Virus record (IMG/VR): IMGVR_UViG_3300025896_000174
Location: 1-26,116 of that record
DNA from: a virus
DNA length: 26,116 bases
Direction: 5' to 3' (one strand)
Below are positions 1-7,017 of the stretch, one piece after another. A program made the translations under genes and the position numbers. The notes beneath the pieces are model-generated. The model was not told the origin of the DNA and ran no database searches. It worked only from the letters and a program-made list of their open reading frames with translations. How positions within the stretch are numbered: position 1 is the stretch's first letter; every line of letters begins with the position of its first letter.

Positions 1-1208
1 CTTTCGTGAAAGCCCATAGTGGAAAGTAAGCCACTAGGCAAACCATAATTGCTTTCAGCTTGTTGGAATAAGTTATCGTAAGATGAGCTGTGTAGTGTTG
101 GTGACTGATTAGTATTAACAGCAGTGCTATCAATAACAGAAGTGTCAGTGCGTAGGTCTAGGTTATTGTCTGGATTGATGTCGCTAAGATGATCACCTTC
201 ATTCGTAAAGCCACCATTGGCTAGTGCGCCACCTAAGGGTCCAGTTGAGGCAGTTTGTTCGAGTTTTTGTTTTCTTGCAGCTGCATAGTCATAAGCTGCT
301 TTAACAGCACTACCGCCACCACCCATCAATAATGATTGCTGCAGTACCGGAGTTACCACTTCACCAAAGGAGGTTGATACATCACTTGGGCTAGTAAAGG
401 ATCTTTTATCGCCAGCTGCAATGCCGGCATCTATTTCTGTATTATGCTGCCCATGTTGGGTAATAGTTTCTGTTGGTAATTCTTCTAGCGCTAAACCAGC
501 TGCAATTTTTCCTGCTTTCCATGCTAAATTGCCAGTGCCTTTGAATACTGAGGATACTATCTTGCCACCGACAACAGAGCCAGCTGCTTCTGGTAAGGCT
601 TCCCACAAACCATGATCTTGTGCGTAAGGCTGGAGTCTTTCTTGTTCAGCTAGTAGTAGATCTCGACTAGGCGCTTGACCATTATTTTTATTTTGATAAT
701 CTTCAGTAAACGCCTCGATAGCGCTATTCATAAACATGGAAGTATCAGCGCGATAAGCTAATGATCCTGCTGCTCCTGCACCGGCTGTATAGCCAACGTA
801 AGGGTTTTTAGTAACGGCTGTAGCTAGTCCACCTGCACCGAGTGCAGCACCCATTGAGCCAACACTAAAAGGGATAGACACCCCAGTTTGCGCCCAATCA
901 CCTTTTGTACCAATGAGTGTTGGCTCATTAGCATCAGGCGCTGAGGTACGCTCATTCAGTCGTTTTGTTGCATCAGCAGTGGCTTGATCTGCCCAGTTAG
1001 TTTGATCTAACGGACGTGATCCTTCATTTAGATTGGCCGCATAAGAGGCTATGTTGCCTGGCGTGTCATAAGCAAGCCTACCTAATGCTTGTGCTGTATT
1101 AACTGCTCTTGTACCTAATCCTGCTGGCTTGGGTGTTGGATCGTAGTTATCTAATTCACTAAATGGATCAGGATTGTAATTATCAAGCTCTGCAAATTGG
1201 TCAGTCAT
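1..1208 (-). CDS. Ejection protein with lytic transglycosylase domain (partial, cut by window edge)
   Basis: The frame is open for 402 codons from an ATG at 1208 and runs off the left edge. The first ~30 residues carry a duplicated acidic phrase (ELDNYNPDPF, then ELDNYDPTP). The middle (~residues 90-260) is rich in Gly, Ala and Ser, as in membrane-interacting ejection proteins. From about residue 379 it reads NLFQQAESNYGLPSGLL then STMGFHE, which matches the start of a goosefoot-type soluble lytic transglycosylase (SLT) domain. The last full codon is Glu402 and the next begins AG, so the catalytic 'ES' pair sits exactly at the edge. Known relatives, such as T7 gp16, are ejected from the capsid and locally open peptidoglycan for DNA passage. 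A GGGAG Shine-Dalgarno within a hairpin lies 6 nt before the ATG. Its place after three other ejection-type genes supports the role. Confidence 0.8.
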   Translation of the reverse strand, partial: MTDQFAELDNYNPDPFSELDNYDPTPKPAGLGTRAVNTAQALGRLAYDTPGNIASYAANLNEGSRPLDQTNWADQATADATKRLNERTSAPDANEPTLIGTKGDWAQTGVSIPFSVGSMGAALGAGGLATAVTKNPYVGYTAGAGAAGSLAYRADTSMFMNSAIEAFTEDYQNKNNGQAPSRDLLLAEQERLQPYAQDHGLWEALPEAAGSVVGGKIVSSVFKGTGNLAWKAGKIAAGLALEELPTETITQHGQHNTEIDAGIAAGDKRSFTSPSDVSTSFGEVVTPVLQQSLLMGGGGSAVKAAYDYAAARKQKLEQTASTGPLGGALANGGFTNEGDHLSDINPDNNLDLRTDTSVIDSTAVNTNQSPTLHSSSYDNLFQQAESNYGLPSGLLSTMGFHE

Positions 1209-1210
1209 TC

Positions 1211-1224
1211 ATGTCTCCCGACAT
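1211..1224 (-). promoter_or_regulatory. GGGA-loop hairpin carrying a Shine-Dalgarno
   Basis: On the minus-strand RNA this reads ATGTC-GGGA-GACAT, a perfect 5-bp stem closed by a GNRA-type tetraloop. The GGGAG is also the ribosome binding site of the gene starting at 1208 (6-nt spacing). It is one of five copies in the late operon. Confidence 0.6.
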
Positions 1225-1250
1225 TAAGATAGTGGGTGCGACTATTCGCT

Positions 1251-2645
1251 TTATTGCTGAGTATTTAAATAATTCTCTGCAAGCTTCTTTTGAGCTGGCG
1301 TTGCGTTAGGATTATTCAATATTGCTTGTGCATTAGCTGTACGTTTAGTGTGGTCAATACCTTGATCAGACTGATTTCTAGCCAATCCAACGCTACCTTC
1401 CTTGACGTCACCATTATTATCTAGACTCAAAGTTTTTCTAGTGGTGGCATTAACAGATACCTTCTTTTCGCTAGTAGTCATATTGCCATCTTTATCCATA
1501 GTTTCAGATGTATTTGTTAAATCAACATACTTATCATCCTTTTTCTCTTTAGGCATCGCTTCATGATGCAGCTTAAGAATTTGTTGCTGTAACTTTGGGT
1601 TACTATTTACAAAGTTAATTAAATTTTCTTGCGTTGCTATCCGTTTGGTTAATTGTTCTGGCGTAACACGTTGTACATTCTGATCGTATGGGCTAGATGA
1701 CCGATATTGTGTCATCGGATCACCATCGCGTACTTGTGGATTACCCTTAGCATCAGTACCAATAGATTTGATAGCGAAAGAGTAATAGCCGTCTGGATAA
1801 CCTGCTTCTGGTTGATGCTGGATCACATCAGATATTTCTTTAGAGGTTACAGTCGTACCATCTTCTTGCTTACCTAAGCCCTGATTAATATCAATTTTCT
1901 CAGTCACATTCAGTGCAGCAATGGCTTGTTGTTTATTCCCATGTGAAGGGTCCATGAGTGCGGTTTTTAAATTCTCTACATGCTGTGCAAAGGCAGGCAT
2001 GTTTCGTGCTATTTCAGGTAAATCAATTCCTGAAGATTTAAATTGATTGATTTGCTTAATGCCATCAGCACCATTCTTTAGATGAAATGATGGTGTACCA
2101 TCTTCATTAGTACCAATAGAATTACTCAGATCGATTAAATCTTCTTGTTTTTTCCTTTCCTTTTTAGCAGCCTCTAATACAAATGTCTTTTGTTCGATCT
2201 CCATCTTATTCGCTTCAGTTGTTCTTTTTTCTATGCTCTCCCTTAAGTTATCATCACGGACTTGTTTTTGTTGCTGATAGTCTAATGATTTATTCTGAAA
2301 ATCATCTTGGCTTTTTCTATCGTCTACTTTCAGCCCCAACTCTTTATTTCTAAAATTCATTTCAGCTTGCAGTCTATTAGTATCATTCAACTGAGATGCT
2401 TCATTATTAGACTTAGTGAGTGCTAAATGACTTGTATTATAAGCCGCATCATTAGTATTTTTTTGCCCTTGCAAACCCAACTCTTTATTTCTAAAATCCA
2501 TTGTTGCTAGATTATTAGCTTGATCCTGCTCTATTTTTTTATTCTCAATTTCGTTAGCGCGTCGTCTTTGCAGGGCTTGATCCACCATGCCGAAACCATT
2601 AACGAAACCATCTGCGAAACCTACACCACCTAAACCTGAACTCAT
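1251..2645 (-). CDS. Probable internal (ejection) virion protein, coiled-coil
   Basis: 464 residues. I recognise no enzymatic motif. The N-terminus is Gly-rich (MSSGLGGVGF), then residues ~20-170 are highly charged, Gln/Asn/Lys-rich and alpha-helical in character, with the phrase FRNKELGL at 51-58 and again at 98-105 and a weaker copy (FQNKSLDY) at 116-123. The copies are also nearly identical at DNA level, so they look like a recent internal duplication. The rest is hydrophilic. A large, low-complexity, coiled-coil protein between smaller virion proteins and an SLT-domain protein fits an ejection protein (T7 gp15 or P22 gp20 position). The start is supported by GGAGACAT upstream, a degenerate form of the repeated hairpin sequence. 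Confidence 0.6.
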   Translation of the reverse strand: MSSGLGGVGFADGFVNGFGMVDQALQRRRANEIENKKIEQDQANNLATMDFRNKELGLQGQKNTNDAAYNTSHLALTKSNNEASQLNDTNRLQAEMNFRNKELGLKVDDRKSQDDFQNKSLDYQQQKQVRDDNLRESIEKRTTEANKMEIEQKTFVLEAAKKERKKQEDLIDLSNSIGTNEDGTPSFHLKNGADGIKQINQFKSSGIDLPEIARNMPAFAQHVENLKTALMDPSHGNKQQAIAALNVTEKIDINQGLGKQEDGTTVTSKEISDVIQHQPEAGYPDGYYSFAIKSIGTDAKGNPQVRDGDPMTQYRSSSPYDQNVQRVTPEQLTKRIATQENLINFVNSNPKLQQQILKLHHEAMPKEKKDDKYVDLTNTSETMDKDGNMTTSEKKVSVNATTRKTLSLDNNGDVKEGSVGLARNQSDQGIDHTKRTANAQAILNNPNATPAQKKLAENYLNTQQ

Positions 2646-2667
2646 CGCTATGTCTCCGGATGATTAA

Positions 2668-3363
2668 TTAAAAACTGCTAAAGAGTTGATACAAACCACC
2701 GACCAGAAAGGCTGCTCCAGCTGCACCGCCTGCACCACCACTTGAGCCACCGGAGTTTTCACCAGAGCTACTTCCAGCAGAACTTGAGTTAGTGACATCG
2801 GCATTTAATGATTGAGTTGTTTCTGCAGTACCACCAGTATTACTACCTGCAGTAGAGGTGTTATAGCCACCACCTGTTGCATTATCATAAGCATTGCCAC
2901 CGGCATTACTACCTTCTACACTGCCAGTTGCATTAGAACCGGTTAAACCTTGAGCAGGCGCTGTGCTTTGAGTACCTGCATCGTTAAATGCTTTTCCTCC
3001 TGCATCGCTACCAACTACACCACCATTTCCACCTGCGCCACTAATTGATTGATCACCGGTACCTGATCTAAAGGCATCACTATTAGCAATAGCATTACCC
3101 GTAGCTGAGTTATTCATGCCCCCCGACTGACCCGCTAAACCTTTGGCTTCGCTCACCTGTTGATCATGCTTATACCCTGCATAAGCAATACCGAGATTGA
3201 CAGCAGATCCGGCTAAGGCACCATTACGGTTATTGTTGGCAACATCGTTTTGGTATTCTAAACTCGATTTCTGCGCTTGCCTTTTATTGGCCATGTCAGT
3301 CGATGTTTTGCTGGCATAATTAGCTTGCTCTAATTCACTTCTTCCGGTACCTAGTAGGCTCAT
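2668..3363 (-). CDS. Probable small internal virion protein, Gly/Ser/Ala-rich
   Basis: 231 residues. Residues 1-55 are polar and probably helical (EQANYASKTSTDMANKRQAQ), 50-66 are moderately hydrophobic, and 75-215 are a Gly/Ser/Asn/Thr/Ala low-complexity stretch with a loose repeat of the form GSxAGGxAxxxA. The C-terminus is hydrophobic (AAGAAFLVGGLYQLFSSF). This layout, with amphipathic ends around a flexible middle, and its place among the ejection genes suggest a T7 gp14- or P22 gp7-like pore component. That function is inferred from position and composition, not from a recognised domain. The AAGAGA sequence before the ATG is a weak ribosome binding site. Confidence 0.5.
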   Translation of the reverse strand: MSLLGTGRSELEQANYASKTSTDMANKRQAQKSSLEYQNDVANNNRNGALAGSAVNLGIAYAGYKHDQQVSEAKGLAGQSGGMNNSATGNAIANSDAFRSGTGDQSISGAGGNGGVVGSDAGGKAFNDAGTQSTAPAQGLTGSNATGSVEGSNAGGNAYDNATGGGYNTSTAGSNTGGTAETTQSLNADVTNSSSAGSSSGENSGGSSGGAGGAAGAAFLVGGLYQLFSSF

Positions 3364-3383
3364 AATAATGTCTCTTGTGCTGG

Positions 3384-3815
3384 TTACTTTTGACCTAATG
3401 ATTGCGCTGTATTACCCAGCCCACCACTGATCACCGCATTTTTACGATCAATATCCCACTGACGGGCAGAATTGGTAGCGTTATCCATAGACTGTGATTT
3501 GTTAATATCTACAGTGGTATCGAGGGCTTGCTGTTGCTGGGCATTATTGACGGTACCCATACGCGCCATATCTCTATTTTGCATATCAACAGCGCCACCA
3601 TAAGCGGTATTGACTGATTTCTGTGCGTTATCTAAACCTTCTTGATTAAATTTAGAATGGATACCGGTCCCCATATCTGCAATTAATTTATCTTCAACAG
3701 GGCGAAAGCGTTGCTTATAATCATTCCACTGCGTTCTGATTAATTTGGCTCGTTGTCCAGAAGCGACTTCATCGCGCTGTGCATATTGGTCAGGCATTTT
3801 TTGTTTATCGCCCAT
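3384..3815 (-). CDS. Small virion-associated protein with RxxWNxYKxxFxPxE motif
   Basis: 143 residues, hydrophilic and Gln/Asn/Asp-rich, with no transmembrane segment. Residues ~25-45 read RTQWNDYKQRFRPVEDKLI, which closely resembles REKWNNYKKKYIPIENQWM in the protein encoded just upstream. The two are therefore distant paralogues or share one domain. Both lie between the tail genes and the ejection proteins, so a structural or ejection role is likely. I cannot name the family. Upstream AGGA supports the ATG at 3815. Confidence 0.5.
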   Translation of the reverse strand: MGDKQKMPDQYAQRDEVASGQRAKLIRTQWNDYKQRFRPVEDKLIADMGTGIHSKFNQEGLDNAQKSVNTAYGGAVDMQNRDMARMGTVNNAQQQQALDTTVDINKSQSMDNATNSARQWDIDRKNAVISGGLGNTAQSLGQK

Positions 3816-3824
3816 GATAGTGTC

Positions 3825-4430
3825 CTATTTGTTCGGCTTGGTTAGGTAGTTAGAGGCACCAGCAGCGCCCATGCCGGCAAAGGTGCCATAACCATTGAGT
3901 TCACTTTGTCTAGCATCAAATTTATTCTGACTGTTCTTAATTTGTGCATCGACTGAGCTATTAGCAACATCCGCTAACCCTTCAACCGCATCGGCTGATT
4001 TGCCTTGACCCATGCTAATCACACCTTCAGTGCCTTTCAGATAGCGATCTGTAACCCCTAACTCAGCCTTATTACGCGCTTGTGAAATGGTATTCGCTTG
4101 CTCTTGATATTTAGCCATGCCAGTGCGATGCCCTATGGCTGAATCAGCAAGACCTTGCGTTTGTGAACCGTATTGGGTTTTGGCTTCATTCGACACCATC
4201 GAGGCGGCTTGATTATGATAAAGCGGGTTATCTAATTGACTGACCGACTTCATCCACTGGTTTTCAATGGGAATATACTTTTTCTTGTAGTTATTCCATT
4301 TCTCTCTAGCAACAGAAGCTAATTGACGCTCTTCTTGATTAACAGAGGGAACAAGCGCGCCACCTTCTTGCTTTCCACCATAAAAAGTATGTGGCAAGAT
4401 CAAACAAAGCCAGTGTTTATAAAACTTCAT
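3825..4430 (-). CDS. Virion-associated protein, paralogue of its downstream neighbour
   Basis: 201 residues. It starts with a short hydrophobic segment (WLCLILPHTF, residues 7-16) that could be a membrane contact or a mis-called start. AAGGA sits 8 nt before the ATG at 4430 and supports this start. From residue ~42 it carries the W-N-x-Y-K-x-x-(F/Y)-x-P-x-E motif shared with the next gene, then a polar helical region rich in Gln, Ala and Ser, and a Gly/Ala-rich C-terminus. Likely an ejection or tail-end protein. Function is inferred from position only. Confidence 0.5.
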   Translation of the reverse strand: MKFYKHWLCLILPHTFYGGKQEGGALVPSVNQEERQLASVAREKWNNYKKKYIPIENQWMKSVSQLDNPLYHNQAASMVSNEAKTQYGSQTQGLADSAIGHRTGMAKYQEQANTISQARNKAELGVTDRYLKGTEGVISMGQGKSADAVEGLADVANSSVDAQIKNSQNKFDARQSELNGYGTFAGMGAAGASNYLTKPNK

Positions 4431-4442
4431 TTTTGAGTCCTT

Positions 4443-4456
4443 CTGTCTCCCGACAG
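4443..4456 (-). promoter_or_regulatory. GGGA-loop hairpin (repeat copy)
   Basis: Minus-strand RNA CTGTC-GGGA-GACAG, a perfect 5-bp stem with a GNRA-type loop, in the gap between two genes. Here the nearest start codon (4430) has its own AAGGA, so the hairpin's GGGAG is about 18 nt from the ATG and probably not the main ribosome site. Confidence 0.55.
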
Positions 4457-4469
4457 TAAGTGTGGAGCG

Positions 4470-4904
4470 TTAAGGCAAGTAGGGACAGATATTATCGACA
4501 GGTAAAGTATAAGTCGTCAGTGACGGCCAGTCATGTCGTTTGGCAAGGTGTTTAAAGCCCTCGCGGGGTGAGATAAAAATAATAGAAGTGGCGTAAATAT
4601 CTTTGGCTACCTCGTTGATTGCATAGCGATAATCAGCAAAATCTTCGGTTGATTCACTATACCATATCCAGATAAACAATTCTTTGGCAAGTGTGTACTG
4701 ATTTTCCTGCGGATTACAGATAATAAAGACTTCATCGAGGGTAAAGCAAAAGGATTGACCACTTAGGCATTGGGCATAAACATCTTCAGGTCGCCAGGGG
4801 AAATTACGTTCCTGTTGCAGTTTAGCCACCTTGGGTTGAATCTTATCCCAGACCAAGCGAATGTCTTGTAGGACAAAGCGTTTATCTAAGGTGCTATCGG
4901 CCAT
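4470..4904 (-). CDS. Small phage protein of uncertain fold, possibly GNAT-like
   Basis: 144 residues, soluble. The stretch LDEVFIICNPQENQYTLAKELFIWIWYSES followed later by ATSIIFISPREGFKHLAKRHDW has the shape of a short GNAT-like acetyltransferase fold: beta strands, an ability-to-report segment, then 'S-x-R-x-G-(F/W)' before a helix. Phages often encode such a protein near the tail-fibre chaperone. The acetyl-CoA loop (Q/RxxGxG/A) is not evident, so catalytic activity is doubtful. Its start overlaps the end of the upstream chaperone gene by 19 nt, which points to coupled translation. Confidence 0.45.
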   Translation of the reverse strand: MADSTLDKRFVLQDIRLVWDKIQPKVAKLQQERNFPWRPEDVYAQCLSGQSFCFTLDEVFIICNPQENQYTLAKELFIWIWYSESTEDFADYRYAINEVAKDIYATSIIFISPREGFKHLAKRHDWPSLTTYTLPVDNICPYLP

Positions 4905-5353
4905 ATCACGTCCAATGGGTAAGTAGGTTGCAGGGTAATATCGCGTAGTTCTTGCCGGTAATCTTGCCAGGCTTGATAAAGCCCATCGCCTAGTCTGGTT
5001 TGTGCAGAGACGGTATCGGTCCAGTCAGATGCTTGGAGTAATTGTAATCGGTTAGATAGTAGTGACTCTGTTTGTTGCTCTATTTTACCAGCATACAGCT
5101 CAGGAGAATATTCCCATTGTTCTGTGAGGGTATTAAATACTGATACATCATCAGGCTGAGTAGGTTTTAATAAGACTTCATCAGTACGTCTATTAAAATA
5201 ATAATTGTGATAGTTCTGACCTGTGAAAACATCTTTGTATGTTTCATAATCTAATACTTTGAAATCCTCATTTGTCGCTAACTCAATGCCACTAGCAATT
5301 GTTACATGAGTAATAATACCCAAGCTATCTAAATAAATTCCAGCATTTATCAT
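4886..5353 (-). CDS. Tail fibre assembly chaperone-like protein
   Basis: 155 residues. The C-terminal half reads RLQLLQASDWTDTVSAQTRLGD... then YRQELRDITLQPTYPLDVIWPI. This is the hallmark of phage tail assembly chaperones (the xSDWT...YRQxLRD...P..V.WP pattern of the Phage_tail_APC family). The N-terminal half is a beta-rich segment seen in fibre chaperones. Such proteins help trimerise the tail fibre and are usually encoded directly after it. That is the case here: its start overlaps the stop of the fibre gene (ATGA-type, 5350-5353). Confidence in family is good; the target fibre is inferred from adjacency. Confidence 0.75.
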   Translation of the reverse strand: MINAGIYLDSLGIITHVTIASGIELATNEDFKVLDYETYKDVFTGQNYHNYYFNRRTDEVLLKPTQPDDVSVFNTLTEQWEYSPELYAGKIEQQTESLLSNRLQLLQASDWTDTVSAQTRLGDGLYQAWQDYRQELRDITLQPTYPLDVIWPIAP

Positions 5354-7017
5354 TTCCCAACCTCTAATACATTGAATATAAAGTTTGATAGAGTTGCTCC
5401 TGATGTTGTTGTAGATATAGTTATAGCAACTGATGTTGTATAAGAAGTTGTATATATATTTATTACAGGCATTTGAAGAGTATAGCCTCCTGGATTAAAT
5501 ATAGAGGTTGTCACAGCTACTCCATTTATATTTAAAATAACAGTTCTTGAAATTGTGGCTAAGACACCGCATGAAGCCGTTATAAATAACGTAGTAGGAT
5601 CAGTCGCTGTGCCATGAGTAGTATAACTAACTGAAGCAGTTGCAGATCCTGGATAATATTGATTCCAGCTTACTGCATTTGCTTTTATATTCAATCCACC
5701 AACGACATTACCATTTAGTGTCATGGTAGCGCCATCGTAACTAATATTTCCAGTTGTATTTCCTAAAGCAAACGTACCATCACTGTTAATGATGCCGCCT
5801 TGACCTGTCATAGTGCTTCCACTAACGACAGCTGTGCCTGCTTTTAAACTAGCGGCTTTTACAGATCCTGTTACTAAAAGATTACCATCAAGTATTTGTC
5901 CTTGTGCAGACCATGTACCCGGATTGCCAACTGTGACCACGTACTTAGTTAATACCCATGTGGGACTAGCGAGGCTTGGGTAAACTTCAGTGACATAATC
6001 ACCGATACGCAATACACCACCTGCACCAGGCATTGCAGTGATCGCGGTATAGGCGACTGAATCTGACCATGCTTGTGTCGTTACGGCAGCGGCTGTATTG
6101 AAATTACCTCTCACACCGGCATTGGAAAAGGATAATGACTGTTGCTTAGTCACTGTTATGGCGGTGCCATCTTTGAGTGTGGCAATAATAGTAAATATAA
6201 TCTTGGCAGGATCTGTGGTCATTGCACTCGAATCACCATAGGTCAGTGTCGTTGTGCCTGTGCCTGTGACTGCGCCTGGGGTAATACCGGTTCCTGCTGC
6301 GGTGACTCTAAACGTACTATTAGCATAAGGAAGACTGGAATCTTCCGTTAGCGCTGTTGCCCCTTGCCAGACATTAATATTGGTACCTGATCCGGTATAT
6401 GTGACAACATTGGCTGCTGAGTTTGGCAGCGTATGTGCCTCATTACTGAGCATAACAGTAATGCCATTTGAGCCTTCTTTTAGACCAAACAAGGTCATCA
6501 TGTCACGGGCTTCAATAGGACCACTGATACTGCCCTCACGTATCTGTACTTCTAGCTTATCGGGCATCGAATCAAATGATGCTTTAGGTGTATAGGTATA
6601 GGTATTAGTGGTTGTTGCTATACCGGTACTGACATCATTAATAAAAAATTCGTAATAAATGACACCTGTTGTGTTGAAAGCGGTTGCTGTCATTACTGAA
6701 GTAGCGGGTGCTGGCACTAAGCCTAGACTATTGTAAGCAAAACTTTGGTTAGGTGTAGTGAGAGTAACAGAACGCGCATTGATACCTGCAGCGCCATCAG
6801 CACCTATTGCGCTTTCTAGTGTCGCTTGAATTAATGACTCATTGAATGTTTGTAAATTAGCATCAAGCGCAGGCTGTATCCATTGCGTCATATTAGCTAA
6901 ATTTTCTGCATTTAGATTAATATTAGTGATGGCGGCATTGAGTGACTCACGCACAGCCGATAAAACATTGCGTAATTTTGGCTCTAGTCCTGCCGGTACA
7001 CTAGGTACTTCTCTCAT
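5350..7017 (-). CDS. Tail fibre / receptor-binding protein
   Basis: 555 residues. Residues ~1-75 are helical (virion-anchoring in style), followed by a collagen-like GADGAAGINA turn and then Thr/Ser/Gly-rich beta modules. Around residues 370-440 it contains ILDGNLLVTGSVKAASL and INSDGTFALGNTTGNISYDG, the pattern seen at the end of lambda J-like and other fibre proteins ('...G.LLvTGsV.a..l...'). The C-terminal ~120 residues form a separate beta-rich tip that probably contacts the host receptor. The gene overlaps the tail gene upstream by 4 nt and is followed by a fibre chaperone. Likely role: host recognition at the virion surface. Confidence 0.7.
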   Translation of the reverse strand: MREVPSVPAGLEPKLRNVLSAVRESLNAAITNINLNAENLANMTQWIQPALDANLQTFNESLIQATLESAIGADGAAGINARSVTLTTPNQSFAYNSLGLVPAPATSVMTATAFNTTGVIYYEFFINDVSTGIATTTNTYTYTPKASFDSMPDKLEVQIREGSISGPIEARDMMTLFGLKEGSNGITVMLSNEAHTLPNSAANVVTYTGSGTNINVWQGATALTEDSSLPYANSTFRVTAAGTGITPGAVTGTGTTTLTYGDSSAMTTDPAKIIFTIIATLKDGTAITVTKQQSLSFSNAGVRGNFNTAAAVTTQAWSDSVAYTAITAMPGAGGVLRIGDYVTEVYPSLASPTWVLTKYVVTVGNPGTWSAQGQILDGNLLVTGSVKAASLKAGTAVVSGSTMTGQGGIINSDGTFALGNTTGNISYDGATMTLNGNVVGGLNIKANAVSWNQYYPGSATASVSYTTHGTATDPTTLFITASCGVLATISRTVILNINGVAVTTSIFNPGGYTLQMPVINIYTTSYTTSVAITISTTTSGATLSNFIFNVLEVGK

